64,000 nucleotides of DNA from positions 229,497-293,496 of the forward strand of contig NZ_BMVK01000010.1 of the NCBI RefSeq assembly GCF_014650675.1, given 5' to 3'. This DNA is from Streptomyces anulatus. Its GTDB lineage: Bacteria; Actinomycetota; Actinomycetes; Streptomycetales; Streptomycetaceae. Under the pieces are notes generated by a model. That model was not told where the DNA came from. It searched no databases and saw only the letters and a list, made by a program, of their open reading frames with translations. Shown here piece after piece: positions 17,090-26,124 of this stretch (the stretch's first letter is position 1; each line of letters begins with the position of its first letter). The position numbers were made by a program, and so were the translations under genes.

Positions 17090-18258
17090 CCCGGAAGGCC
17101 GCGCCCACCGTCCACGACCCGCATCTCCCACGTACTCGGGAGGTGCGGGTTCCCGGCGCCCAGCCAGCGGGCCGGAGTATGGGCGCGGGCCTCGGCCGCA
17201 CTGAGCTGTGGCCGGTTCGCGGGGATGGTGACCCGGGCGCCGGGGCCGGTGTTGCGGTGCTCGGCGAAGCGCTGTTCCTGCCACGGGAAACCCGCGGACA
17301 TGGTGGCGTACGGCTCCTTCGCGTCGATCCCCGGGCCGAGCCGGCTGTCACGGACCGTCAGCATGGGGCGCGCGGTGAGGTCCGAGGAGGGCACCCACGG
17401 GCGGGCGAGCTTGTAGTACGCGTCGGGCGCGGTGCTCGTGACCCGGGAACGCAGGACCAGGAAGCCGTACGGATGGGCTCCGGCGGTGCTCGGCGCGAAG
17501 ACGTAGCCGTACGGGGCCGAGTCCAGGTCGGTGCGGGCGAGCGCGCGGAAGTGGCAGTGGTCGAAGACGGCGGTGGCGCGGCCGAAGACGAAGTCGACGT
17601 CCCCTTCCACGAAGCAGTCGCGGTAGTACTGGCGGGCGAACGCGGTGACGGCGAGGGAGTCGGCGTACAGGGTGTCCTGGTGGCCGAGGAACCGGCAGCC
17701 GTAGAACGCCGACCGGTCCCCCTGCACCTTGATGGCGACGGCCTGCGTGCCGGTGTACTCCGGGTTGTCGGAGCGCAGCCAGTCGTTGGCGAAGGTCAGG
17801 TCGCGGGCGGTGAACCCGGCCGCCCGGACGGTGACGGAGGCCGATCCACTGGTGCCCAGGGTTCCGGAGCCGTCGGGCCTGGGCGTGCCGGCCGCGTTGT
17901 CGTACACGAGCACGGTGTGCCGGGCGTCGCCGCTCGCACCGATCAGGGTGAGCCCCTCGTGGGCGGGGCCGATGAGCACCGTCGCCCGGTAGACGCCGGG
18001 GGCGATCACGAGGGTGTGTCCGGAGCCGGTCACCGCGTCGACGGCGGACTGTACGTCGGTGTGGTCGCCGCGGCCGTGCGCGTCGACGTACAGCGTGCGG
18101 GGGTCCGGGCGCCGGGCGGGTGAGCCGTAGCGGCCGAAGGGGCGGGGGGCCGCGGTACCGGCGTGGGCGGCGGTCGCGCCGAGTGCGAGGGCGGCACCGG
18201 TTCCGGTGAGCAGGGACAGGGCGGTGCGTCTGCTGGGCAGGAAAGATCCGCTGGGCAT
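17077..18258 (-). CDS. Secreted pectin methylesterase (CE8)
   Basis: 393-residue pectinesterase that removes methyl esters from homogalacturonan so pectate lyases can act. The N-terminus SRRTALSLLTGTGAALAL is a Tat-type signal ending near AHA. Family motifs: GHQDTLYA (oxyanion-hole glutamine and catalytic aspartate), DCFVEGDVDFVFG (second catalytic aspartate) and KLARPW (substrate arginine). The gene faces the first pectate lyase and lies before the second, which together supply the demethylation and cleavage steps. A four-copy tandem repeat lies in its upstream region. Confidence 0.94.
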   Translation of the reverse strand: MPSGSFLPSRRTALSLLTGTGAALALGATAAHAGTAAPRPFGRYGSPARRPDPRTLYVDAHGRGDHTDVQSAVDAVTGSGHTLVIAPGVYRATVLIGPAHEGLTLIGASGDARHTVLVYDNAAGTPRPDGSGTLGTSGSASVTVRAAGFTARDLTFANDWLRSDNPEYTGTQAVAIKVQGDRSAFYGCRFLGHQDTLYADSLAVTAFARQYYRDCFVEGDVDFVFGRATAVFDHCHFRALARTDLDSAPYGYVFAPSTAGAHPYGFLVLRSRVTSTAPDAYYKLARPWVPSSDLTARPMLTVRDSRLGPGIDAKEPYATMSAGFPWQEQRFAEHRNTGPGARVTIPANRPQLSAAEARAHTPARWLGAGNPHLPSTWEMRVVDGGRGLPGQPA

Positions 18259-18376
18259 GACGGGGCTCCTGGGGTGAGCGGCGAAAGGCCGGAGCGGCGC
18301 TCTCCGGGATGGTGGAAAGCATGCGGTGCCGCTCCGGCCGGTTCAGGGAAGGTGTGGTCGAGAGAGGGAGGATCAG

Positions 18377-18500
18377 GCCCGGAGACGGTCACGCCCGGGA
18401 CGACGAGGTCCGGAGACGGTCACGTCCGGGGACGACGAGGTCCGAAGGCGGTCACGCCCGGGACGACGAGGTCCGGGGCGGTCGCGTCCGGGCGTGCGAG
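18377..18500. repeat. Four tandem copies of a ~31-bp repeat
   Basis: Copies at 18377-18407, 18408-18439, 18440-18470 and 18471-18500 follow the pattern GTCCGGAGACGGTCACG followed by a C/G-rich half and GACGACGAG. The fourth copy is the most diverged. The array lies between the pectinesterase start and the stop of the second pectate lyase, about 120-240 bases upstream of pectinesterase. Confidence 0.85.
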
Positions 18501-18510
18501 GCCCGAGTGC

Positions 18511-19854
18511 TCAGCGTCCGGTCACCCCCGCCCTGCCCGCTCCCGCCTTGAGCGCCACGAGCCCCGGCACGACGAGCGGGTGATGGACCGTCGTCCGCAG
18601 ACGGGGCGTCCAGCCCGCGCCCTCGGTGAGGTGCTCGCCCGGCACACCCGCGTTGTGCACGGCGACCAGGTCGGTCTTCCGCCCGTCGACGTAGTTGTTC
18701 TTCGCCGTGAGGGACGACTCCGACCACTTCTTCAGGATCGTCGCCCGGTCCACCTCCGGCGTGAGGGTGAACGCGTTGTGTTCGGCGACCAGTTGGGACT
18801 CCGCGCCGATGCCGTACGTGTAGCCGTAGGCGCTGCCCCTCGTCGCCACGAAGTGGTTGTTGTACGAGTCGACCTGGCCGAACCGCACGCGCGGGGCCCG
18901 CTCCTTGACGTTCTTGAAGAGGTTGTGGTGGAGCGTGACGCGGAGCTTGCCCCGGTCGGTGGCGCCGGCGCCGTCGCTGTTGCCGATGAGCATGGTCTTG
19001 TCGTGGTCCTTGAGGACGTTCCACGAGACGGTGACCAGGTCGGCGCCGCGCACGATGTCGAAGAGGCCGTCGTGCTGCTGGTACACCTGGCCGAAGTAGC
19101 GGGGCTGGTCCGCGTCGGGGCGGCCGCCGTCGCTGAACGTGTTGTGGTCGACCCAGACATGGCGGGACCCGTGCACGACGAGGTTGTCGTACTCGGAGTT
19201 CCAGGCGCCTTCGGCCCCGTCCGTGGGGTCCCACTGGGGGAAGCAGTCGTAGGTGTCCTCGAACGCGATGTTGCGAATGATCACATTGGAGACGTCTCTC
19301 ACCTGGAGCGAGGCGCCGATGACCTTCGGGTTCTTCCCCACACCGACCAGAGTGGTGTTGGAGGGGACCTTGATGGTGACGGCGGCTGCCTGCAGCTTCG
19401 CGGAGGCGACGCGGGCCTCCTCCGGCGGACCCGAGGGGACCGCGTCCCGGCCCCAGACCTCGGGGTCGTAGGCGGCGAGGTACTTCTCCAGCGTGTAGCC
19501 GCCGGTGCGGTACTGCTCGCAACCGATCGGCGTGCCGTCGGCGTCGGAGTTGCCGTGCACGGTCCCGGAGATCCTGACGATCTTCGGCGCGTCGCCCGCC
19601 TCCGCGAAGGCGGCGATGAGTTCGGCCCGGTTGGTCACCGTGTAGACGTGCTCGGGGGTGGCGTTCGCGCCACCCGTGGTGGAGCCCTCGGCGGCGGCCC
19701 AGCCGTCTCCGGCGGGCAGCACGGCGCGCTCGACGCCCGGGCCGGGGTGGCGCGGGTGCGCGGTGGCCGGGGCCGGTGTGCCGAGGGCGAGGGCCAGGGA
19801 GGCGCAGCCCAGGGTCACGGAGATGGCGCGGGTGTGACGCTTGCGTGCGGGCAT
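18511..19854 (-). CDS. Secreted pectate lyase (PL1), second copy
   Basis: 447-residue exported polysaccharide lyase. Start ATG 19854 follows GAAGGA and gives a signal peptide ending at PATAHP. Beta-helix motifs: VWVDHNTFSDGG, QQHDGLFDIVRGADLVTVSWN (calcium site, quoted in part as DGLFDIVRGADLV), HDKTMLIGNSD, and ERAPRVRFGQVDSYNNHF with the catalytic arginine. It has no linker or binding module, unlike the lyase at 15533. The two sequences are clearly different PL1 members, so they may favour different esterification or chain ends. Confidence 0.93.
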   Translation of the reverse strand: MPARKRHTRAISVTLGCASLALALGTPAPATAHPRHPGPGVERAVLPAGDGWAAAEGSTTGGANATPEHVYTVTNRAELIAAFAEAGDAPKIVRISGTVHGNSDADGTPIGCEQYRTGGYTLEKYLAAYDPEVWGRDAVPSGPPEEARVASAKLQAAAVTIKVPSNTTLVGVGKNPKVIGASLQVRDVSNVIIRNIAFEDTYDCFPQWDPTDGAEGAWNSEYDNLVVHGSRHVWVDHNTFSDGGRPDADQPRYFGQVYQQHDGLFDIVRGADLVTVSWNVLKDHDKTMLIGNSDGAGATDRGKLRVTLHHNLFKNVKERAPRVRFGQVDSYNNHFVATRGSAYGYTYGIGAESQLVAEHNAFTLTPEVDRATILKKWSESSLTAKNNYVDGRKTDLVAVHNAGVPGEHLTEGAGWTPRLRTTVHHPLVVPGLVALKAGAGRAGVTGR

Positions 19855-20008
19855 GGCGAATCCTTCTGTGTCGTCGGGAAGAGGAAGAACGGAGAAGCGG
19901 AGGGGCGAGCGCCCGGAAGTCGACCGGGGGGACGCCCTCCTCGGCCGTCGGGACGCGCATGGGCGCCGGGTACGCGCCGAGCGCGGGTCGGGCGGTGCCG
20001 TCGGCGGC

Positions 20009-20040
20009 GAACCGGCGGGGAACCGGCGGGGAACCGGCGG
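20009..20040. repeat. Three tandem GAACCGGCGGG units
   Basis: Three consecutive near-identical 11-base units in non-coding DNA. Confidence 0.8.
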
Positions 20041-20090
20041 AGCCCGACCGGGGGACCGGTACCGCCCGCGCCCGCCGTGTGCGGGAGCGG

Positions 20091-20125
20091 ACCGGCGGCG
20101 GAGCGCGACCCGGACCGCCGCCGGT
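20091..20125 (-). terminator. Hairpin terminator after the solute-binding protein gene
   Basis: Perfect 11-bp stem ACCGGCGGCGG with CCGCCGCCGGT around a 13-base loop, 37-71 bases beyond the minus-strand stop. No T-run is present, as is common in Streptomyces. Confidence 0.6.
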
Positions 20126-20161
20126 CCCGTCATCGAGGGAGGGACAGAAGGGGTGGCCGGA

Positions 20162-21496
20162 TCAGCCGTTGCCGATCTCCTTCCACTCCTTGTTGGCGGC
20201 GTTCAGCTCCTCGGCCATCTCGTCCAGGAAAGCCTTGGCCGTGATCTTGCCGAGCAGCAGCTTCTGGAACTCCGGCTCGTTGTCCGCCTTGCTGATGTTG
20301 TTCCAGTCCGGCAGGTAGTAGGGCAGGTCGACGATCTTCGTGGAGCCGTCGGTCAGGGTCTTCGCCGCCAGCGAGGTCGACTCGGTCTCGTTGATCCACG
20401 GGTCCTTCGCCGCTTCGGTGTTGGCCGGCATGGCGCCCGCCGACTCGTTCCACTTGCTGTTGGACGCGTGGGAGGCCGCGAACTCGATGAACTTCCACGC
20501 CGCGGTCTTGTTCTTGCTCGACCGGAAGAGGCCGAGGCCGTCGACGGGGTTGGAGACCTGTACCCGGGTGCCGCTGTCCCCGATGGGCGCGGGTATGCCC
20601 GCGAACTTGTCCTCGCCGAGGGCCTTGAGGTGGTCCTGGTAGGAGCCGAGGTTGTGGCTCAGCATGCCGATCGTGCCGGTGTCCCACTGGGCCACCATCT
20701 TCGTGAAGTCGTTGTTGACGTCGGCCGCGGGGGTGGTGCGCTTGAAGAGCCCGGCGTACTTCTCCAGAGCGGCGACGTTCTTCGGGTCGTTGAGCGTCGT
20801 CCTGTCGCCGTCCCAGAACTCGGTGATGCCGGACTGTCCGTAGACGGCGTCCAGCGCCTGCGCGATGGAGCCGGCGCCGCCGCGGATCGTGTAGCCGAAC
20901 TTGTTGTTCTCGGCGGTGGTCAGCTTCTCGGCCGCCGTGTAGAAATTCGCCCAGGTGTCGGGAGCCTTCAGACCGGCCTGCTCGAACAGGTCGGTGCGGT
21001 ACCAGAGCACGCCGTTGTTCGCGGAGGTCGGCACGGAGTAGACGTCGTCGCCCCGGCCGGCCGCCGCGCGGACGCTCTCGACCATGGACTCGACCAGCTT
21101 CCCCCGCAGCGCGGACTTCTCCAGCCGGTCGTTGACCGGCTCCAGGGCTTCCTGGGAGACCATGTTGGCCAGGTAGGCCGTGCCGACGCCGCCGACGTCG
21201 GGCAGCCCGCCGCCCGCGATGGCGGTGTCGTACTTGGACTGGACGTCGGCGATCGGGATCGGGACGTACTTGACCTTGATGTCCGGGTTCTGCTTCTCGA
21301 AGTCCTTGATGATCTCGGTCCAGACGGCGGTGCGCGGACCGCCGTTGTTGTCCCAGAAGGTGATCTCGCCCTTTCCGCTGCCCTCCGTGCCGGAGCCGCT
21401 GCCGTCGTCGCCGCACGCGGTCGCCGTCAGCGCGAGCACCGCCGCGATGGAGACCGCGGCCGTGGCACGTCCCCGCTGTGTCTTCGAAATGGTCAT
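20162..21496 (-). CDS. Extracellular solute-binding lipoprotein of a sugar ABC importer
   Basis: 444-residue family-1 binding protein. The lipoprotein signal MTISKTQRGRATAAVSIAAV ends in LTATACGDD, giving a lipidated cysteine at about residue 28. The mature part shows GEITFWDNNGGPR, VWTEIIKDFEKQNPDIKVKY and AWKFIEFAASHASNSKWNES, all typical of CUT1 sugar binders. The ATG is in an ATGA overlap with the GH43 stop, so it is the distal gene of the operon starting at 27053, an unusual place because binding proteins usually come first. The ligand is probably a pectin or arabinan oligosaccharide. Confidence 0.92.
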   Translation of the reverse strand: MTISKTQRGRATAAVSIAAVLALTATACGDDGSGSGTEGSGKGEITFWDNNGGPRTAVWTEIIKDFEKQNPDIKVKYVPIPIADVQSKYDTAIAGGGLPDVGGVGTAYLANMVSQEALEPVNDRLEKSALRGKLVESMVESVRAAAGRGDDVYSVPTSANNGVLWYRTDLFEQAGLKAPDTWANFYTAAEKLTTAENNKFGYTIRGGAGSIAQALDAVYGQSGITEFWDGDRTTLNDPKNVAALEKYAGLFKRTTPAADVNNDFTKMVAQWDTGTIGMLSHNLGSYQDHLKALGEDKFAGIPAPIGDSGTRVQVSNPVDGLGLFRSSKNKTAAWKFIEFAASHASNSKWNESAGAMPANTEAAKDPWINETESTSLAAKTLTDGSTKIVDLPYYLPDWNNISKADNEPEFQKLLLGKITAKAFLDEMAEELNAANKEWKEIGNG

Positions 21497-23094
21497 CGTC
21501 GGCTCTTCTCTGTCTGGTGATGCGGGTGTGATGGGTCGTGACGTGTGCACTTCTGCGGGGGGTTGGGGCCGGTGACGCGGAAAGCGGTGAAGCGGGCCGT
21601 TCCGGCGGGTCCCGTCCCGGCCGGTGCGGTGGCGAAGAGGCCCAGGAGGGCTCCGACCCAGCGCCAGGGGGTGGCGGCGAAGACCTGGCCCGAGGGCCGG
21701 AACCCGTCGCCGGTGTCGGCGAAGAAGCGGCAGCGGGCCCCCGCCGTGACCTCGACGCGCAGCCCGGCCCGTCCGGCGGGGGACGCGCGGGAGCCGGCCG
21801 CGTCCCGTTCGTGTGCGGCGACGCCCTCGGCGAAGCGGTGGACGAGCCGCGGTGTGCCGTCCGCGGCGACCGCGAGGCCGATCCAGCTGAAGGCGTCGCC
21901 CACCACGGCGAGCCCGGCCTTGGCGCCCGGTTCGCCGCTGTCCAGCGCGAGGTCCACGTCGACGGTGAACTCCTGGGCGGGCAGCCGCTGGACCAGGATG
22001 TTGGGCAGCAGCCGCAGGTCGTGCTCGTACGCGGTCCGTACGCAGGTGAGCCGCAGCCCGTTCCCGTCGTGCCGGGTGGTCCAGCCGGGTCGCGGGTTGG
22101 CCGTCCACTGCCACTGTGTGCCGGGCCGGCCGCCGGGGAAGTCGTCGTCGACGGCGGGTGCCGCCACCGGCTGGGCGGGGGTGACGGGTTTGGTGTGCCG
22201 GGGGACGGGTTCGCCCCCGTCGCCGATGACGGGCCAGCCCTCGGTGTCCCAGCGCATCGGCTGGAGGTGGACGACCCGCCCGTACGCTCCCCGGGCCTGG
22301 AAGTGGAGGAACCAGTCCTCGCCCTCGGAGGTGTGCACCCAGCCGCCCTGATGGGGGCCGTTGACGTCGGTGCGGCCCTGGGCGAGGACGACGCGTTCCT
22401 CGTACGGGCCGAGGAAGTCCCGGGAACGGAAGGCGCCCTGCCAGCCGGTCTCCACGCCGCCGGCCGGCGCGAGGATCCAGAAGTAGCCGTCGCGCCGGTA
22501 GAGCTTGGGGCCTTCGAGGGTGAACCAGCCCGGTATCCGGTCCGCGTCCACCAACGTCGCTCCGTCGTCGAGGAGGCCGCGGCCGTCGGGGCTCATCCGG
22601 TGGCCGGTGAGCCGGTTCTTCACGCCGGAGCGGGACTTGGCCCACGCGTGGACGAGATAGGCCTCGCCGGTCTCCTCGTCCCAGAGCGGACAGGCGTCGA
22701 TGAGCCCCTTGCCCGCCTTGAGCAGATGCGGGGCGCTCCAAGGTCCCTCGACGCGGTCCGCGTTGATCTGCTGGATACCGTGGTCGGGGTCGCCCCAGAA
22801 GATCCAGAAGCGTCCGCCGTGGTGGCGGAGCGAAGGCGCCCAGACCCCGCGGTCGTGGCGGGGAGCGGCGAAGTCGTCAGCGGGTTCGAGACGGTCCAGC
22901 GCATGTCCGACGGCGGTCCAGTTGACCAGGTCGCGGGAGTGCAGGAGCGGCAGCCCGGGGGAGCGGCCGAAGCTGGACGCGGTGAGGTAGTAGTCGTCAC
23001 CGACGCGGATGACGTCGGGGTCGGACCAGTCGGCGTTCAGGACGGGATTGCGGTACGTCCCGTCACCGAGGTCGGAGGTCCAGGGCCGGCTCAC
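21493..23094 (-). CDS. Glycoside hydrolase family 43 protein
   Basis: 533-residue five-bladed propeller glycosidase with a C-terminal beta-sandwich (about 340-533). The GH43 catalytic triad is visible: Asp25 in DWSDPDVIRVGDDYYL (base), Asp133 in LIDACPLWDEETG (pKa modulator) and Glu194 in FTLEGPKLYRRDGY (acid). GTG start 23094 lies in a GTGA overlap with the DUF6807 stop. No signal peptide is present, so it probably acts in the cytoplasm on imported oligosaccharides. Arabinofuranosidase, xylosidase or galactosidase activity is possible; operon context favours a pectin side-chain role. Confidence 0.92.
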   Translation of the reverse strand: MSRPWTSDLGDGTYRNPVLNADWSDPDVIRVGDDYYLTASSFGRSPGLPLLHSRDLVNWTAVGHALDRLEPADDFAAPRHDRGVWAPSLRHHGGRFWIFWGDPDHGIQQINADRVEGPWSAPHLLKAGKGLIDACPLWDEETGEAYLVHAWAKSRSGVKNRLTGHRMSPDGRGLLDDGATLVDADRIPGWFTLEGPKLYRRDGYFWILAPAGGVETGWQGAFRSRDFLGPYEERVVLAQGRTDVNGPHQGGWVHTSEGEDWFLHFQARGAYGRVVHLQPMRWDTEGWPVIGDGGEPVPRHTKPVTPAQPVAAPAVDDDFPGGRPGTQWQWTANPRPGWTTRHDGNGLRLTCVRTAYEHDLRLLPNILVQRLPAQEFTVDVDLALDSGEPGAKAGLAVVGDAFSWIGLAVAADGTPRLVHRFAEGVAAHERDAAGSRASPAGRAGLRVEVTAGARCRFFADTGDGFRPSGQVFAATPWRWVGALLGLFATAPAGTGPAGTARFTAFRVTGPNPPQKCTRHDPSHPHHQTEKSRR

Positions 23095-23948
23095 CGGGGG
23101 GCCACCGCCTCGCGCGCGTACCGGGCGGCGGTCTCCCGGTCCGTCCTGCCGTCGACGACGACGGTGATGATGCGGCGCACGACCGAGGCTCCGGCGGCTA
23201 CGGGCAGCCGCTCGTGCGCCGCGAGGCTGGAGCCGACGCCCGGGTACTCGGAGGTCCTCACGAACCACGGGTCGCGCCGGGTCTCCTCGGTCGCCCCCAC
23301 GAAGACGAGCGTCCAGCCGTCCCCGGCGAGCGCCAGCCAGTCTGCGGTGCGGCCGTGGACCTCGCCCTCGCCCTCGTGCGTGGCGCTGAAAACGGTGGGC
23401 GGTGCGGCCTCCTTGGGGGCCCGCCAGAAGAAGCCGCCGTACCCGGCTCCCGGGCGGCCGTTGGTCGCGGGGCTGCCGATGGAGAGGTCCGTGTCCCCGG
23501 CGTTGGAGAGCACGAAGGAGAAGTCCAGCTCCCAGGTGGTGCCGGAGGTCCGGGTGGCCGACAGGGTGCGGTGCTCGCGCAGGAGCTCGACGCCGGCGGC
23601 TTCCCAGCCGAGCTCCTGGGTGAAGCCGTTCGGGCTGCGGTGCGGCCGGGCCAGGTGGCGCTGGACGCCGTGGTTGTCGAGTGCGGTGGGCCCCCGGCCC
23701 CGTACGAAGGTGCGCCCGCCCCAGAAGTTGTACCCGGCCACATCGGGGACGGCGACGGAGACGCCCAGGTGGTGGAGGTGGTCGGCCGGGCGCTCCTCGG
23801 TGACGGTGATCCCGCCGAGGGTGGTGACGGGGTGGAGACGGGGTCGGCTCTCAGCCCCCGCCGCGTACCCGTAGTGGGCGACGGTGACGGCGCCGCAGTC
23901 AAGGGTGGCCGGGAGGTCGGGGAACGGGTCCGTGGCGTACTGCGTCAT
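23091..23948 (-). CDS. DUF6807 family protein (formerly 'PmoA')
   Basis: 285-residue cytoplasmic protein. DHLHHLGVSVAVPDVAGYNFW, quoted in part as DHLHHLGVS and GYNFWGGRT, and GYGGFFWRAP are the recognised conserved blocks of PF14100. The old name 'methane oxygenase PmoA' is misleading; the protein lacks membrane segments. In many bacteria it neighbours Gfo/Idh oxidoreductases and glycosidases, as here. The clustered histidines could bind metal or sugar. Start 23948 sits in an ATGA overlap with the oxidoreductase. Biochemical function is not established as far as I know. Confidence 0.85.
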   Translation of the reverse strand: MTQYATDPFPDLPATLDCGAVTVAHYGYAAGAESRPRLHPVTTLGGITVTEERPADHLHHLGVSVAVPDVAGYNFWGGRTFVRGRGPTALDNHGVQRHLARPHRSPNGFTQELGWEAAGVELLREHRTLSATRTSGTTWELDFSFVLSNAGDTDLSIGSPATNGRPGAGYGGFFWRAPKEAAPPTVFSATHEGEGEVHGRTADWLALAGDGWTLVFVGATEETRRDPWFVRTSEYPGVGSSLAAHERLPVAAGASVVRRIITVVVDGRTDRETAARYAREAVAPR

Positions 23949-25216
23949 GAGGCGGCCGCCTCGCCCACCCGGGCCCAGGGGGCGCCCAGTTCGGAGAAGA
24001 GGCCGAGGGACTCGGCCCCGGCGGCGACCAGGGAGTCGATGCCCGGCACGACCCGCCGCGCCCCGCCGTCCGGCCCGTCGTGCCGGGTCTCCCAGGCACG
24101 GTCGGGCAGCGGGGCGGGCTCCGGGGCGTTGCGTACGGCCTCGACGACGCGCATGAACGCCCCCGTGGACGCGGGCGGCACCAGCAGCGGTGTGCCGTGC
24201 TCCAGGTGGTCGAGGAGGTTCTCCAGGAGATCGGTCCGCCCGTGGACGGTCTCCTCGGGGCCCCGTCCGGCGCGCTGCACGAGGACGCGGTCCTGCTTGT
24301 ACCAGAAGGTGATCCGGCCCTTCTCGCCGTGCACGATGACGTACGGCTCCCCGGGGCGTTCGGCGCACAGGGTGACGGCGACGGTGACGCGCGGCCCGGC
24401 GGCGGTGGTGATGCGGACGCTGCTGGTGTCGTCCGCCTCGATGGCGTGCGCCCGGAACAGCTCCGTCTCGATGGAGACGACCTCCTCGGCCCGGCCCCGG
24501 CAGGCCAGTTCGAGCGCGGTGGCCACGGCGTGCGCCAGGGGATTGGTGAGGACGCCGTCGACCACGTCGGTGGTGCCGATCCTGCGCCGCCCGGCCCAGG
24601 GCGCCCGCCGGAAGTAGGCGTCGTCGCGGACCCACGCGCCGGCGGCCCCGAAGCCGGTGACGTTCCCGATGGCTCCGGAGGTCATCAGCTCGCGGATGGC
24701 GGGCAGGGCGTGCGACCCGAAGGACTGGAACCCCACCTGGCAGGCGATGCCCGCTCGTTCGACGCCTTCGGCCATCCGCGCGTAGTCGGCCCAGCCGGCG
24801 GCGGGCGGCTTCTCCAGCAGCAGGTGGACGCCCCGGGCGGCGGCGGCGAGGGCCAGCTCGGTGTGTGTCTGGATGGGGGTGCAGATGATGGTCGTCCGTG
24901 CCCCGGTGAGGTCCAGGAGCGCCCCGAAGTCGGCGGACTGCTCGGGCGACTCGCCGGGTCCGAAGCCGGAAGCGGCGAGTTCACCGGCGGTCAGCGGCTC
25001 CAGCTCGCAGATCCCGGCGAGCCTGACCCGGCCCTGGTGCTGGAGCCGGCGCACATTGGCGAGGTGCCACCGGCCGTGCCCCCGGGCGCCCGCCAGGACG
25101 ACGGGCACGGGCAAGGGCACGGGGACCGGCGGGACGACGGGCAAGGGCACGGGGGCGGCCGGTGGGACGAGCACGGGGGCGGCCGGGTTCGCGGCGGGGA
25201 CGGTCACGTTCCTCAT
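23945..25216 (-). CDS. Gfo/Idh/MocA-family oxidoreductase
   Basis: 423-residue NAD(P)-dependent sugar oxidoreductase. The Rossmann segment is VVLAGARGHGRWHLANVRR, later TTIICTPIQTHTELA and the family motif LLLEKPPAAG with the active-site lysine. The C-terminal domain is the usual alpha/beta fold. Start 25216 is fixed by an ATGA overlap with the permease stop. Odd feature: residues about 8-40 form a Pro-Val-Leu low-complexity stretch before the nucleotide-binding domain, which relatives do not normally have. It may oxidise a pectin-derived sugar to the lactone used by the dehydratase. Confidence 0.88.
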   Translation of the reverse strand: MRNVTVPAANPAAPVLVPPAAPVPLPVVPPVPVPLPVPVVLAGARGHGRWHLANVRRLQHQGRVRLAGICELEPLTAGELAASGFGPGESPEQSADFGALLDLTGARTTIICTPIQTHTELALAAAARGVHLLLEKPPAAGWADYARMAEGVERAGIACQVGFQSFGSHALPAIRELMTSGAIGNVTGFGAAGAWVRDDAYFRRAPWAGRRRIGTTDVVDGVLTNPLAHAVATALELACRGRAEEVVSIETELFRAHAIEADDTSSVRITTAAGPRVTVAVTLCAERPGEPYVIVHGEKGRITFWYKQDRVLVQRAGRGPEETVHGRTDLLENLLDHLEHGTPLLVPPASTGAFMRVVEAVRNAPEPAPLPDRAWETRHDGPDGGARRVVPGIDSLVAAGAESLGLFSELGAPWARVGEAAAS

Positions 25217-26124
25217 CCCTTCACCGCGCCGGCGCTGAAGCCCGTGATGAGCCACTTCTGGATGAAGGCGAAGACGATCACCACGGGTACGGCCGCGATG
25301 ACGCCGCCCGCCGCGAGAGCGCCCAGGTCGACGCTGTCCGCGCCGATCAGCGTGTTGAGACCGACCGGGATCGTCTGCTTGTCCTGCTCGCTCAGGAACA
25401 TCAGGGCGAAGAGGAAGTGGTTCCAGCTGTGCACGAACGCGAAGGAGCCGACGGCGATCAGCCCGGGACGCAGGAGCGGCAGGACGACGGTGCGGAAGGC
25501 GGTGAAGCGCGAGCAGCCGTCGACCCAGGCAGCCTCCTCCAGGGAGACGGGGACGTTCTTGATGAAGCCGCTGATCAGGATGATCGACAGCGGAAGCTGG
25601 AACACCGTCTCCGCGATGACGACGCTCCCCAGCGAATTGATCATCTGGAGGTTCCGGAAGATCTCGAAGAGCGGTACGAGCATCAGGGCGCCCGGGATGA
25701 ACTGCGAGCAGAGCAGCGCGAGCATGAACGCGCCCTTGATCCTGAAGTCGAACCGGGCCAGGGCGTAGCCGCCGGCCAGGGCGACCAGGGTCGTGGCGAC
25801 GAGCGTCGCGACGCCGACGATCATGCTGTTCTGGAAGAAGACGGCGAAGCTCCGCTCGTTCCAGACCTTGGAGAAGTGCGCTCCGGTCATCGGCCAGGGC
25901 ACCAGCGATGTGGAACCGGCGGGCCGTACGGCGAAGAGCAGCATCCAGTAGAACGGGATGAGCGTGAAGAGCAGGTAGAGGCCGAGCGGCAGGTAGATCT
26001 GCCAGCGCGGCACGTCGTCGAAGGCGCGCTCCCGCCCGGGGCGGCGGCGCGGCGAGGACGGCGGGGAGCCGTGAGCGGGGGACCGCCGAGCGGTTCCGTT
26101 CTTCTCGGTGAGCAGGGCGGTCAC
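25213..26124 (-). CDS. Sugar ABC permease, second subunit (CUT1, MalG type)
   Basis: 303-residue membrane protein with six predicted spans. The EAA loop reads EEAAWVDGCSRFTAFRTVVLPLLRPG, quoted in part as EEAAWVDGCSRF and VLPLLRPGL, typical of the MalG-like subunit. PLFEIFRNLQMINS and the C-terminal QKWLITGFSAGAVKG are hallmarks. GTG start 26124 overlaps the partner permease stop (GTGA). No ATPase gene is in the cluster, so a shared MsiK-type ATPase is expected, as in other Streptomyces CUT1 systems. Confidence 0.93.
   Translation of the reverse strand: MTALLTEKNGTARRSPAHGSPPSSPRRRPGRERAFDDVPRWQIYLPLGLYLLFTLIPFYWMLLFAVRPAGSTSLVPWPMTGAHFSKVWNERSFAVFFQNSMIVGVATLVATTLVALAGGYALARFDFRIKGAFMLALLCSQFIPGALMLVPLFEIFRNLQMINSLGSVVIAETVFQLPLSIILISGFIKNVPVSLEEAAWVDGCSRFTAFRTVVLPLLRPGLIAVGSFAFVHSWNHFLFALMFLSEQDKQTIPVGLNTLIGADSVDLGALAAGGVIAAVPVVIVFAFIQKWLITGFSAGAVKG

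Larger units (their letters stand above)
19855..20161. other. Intergenic stretch between SBP operon and second pectate lyase
   Basis: Non-coding. It holds an 11-bp triple repeat at 20009-20040 and a strong hairpin at 20091-20125, and must contain the pectate lyase promoter. No LacI-type core was seen here. Confidence 0.6.

Noticed and set aside
18377..18500. 31-bp tandem repeats considered as a CRISPR array
   Set aside because: Units follow each other directly with no spacer.
23091..23948. 'PmoA' label as methane monooxygenase subunit
   Set aside because: No membrane segments and a sugar-operon context; the label belongs to the mis-named PF14100 family.
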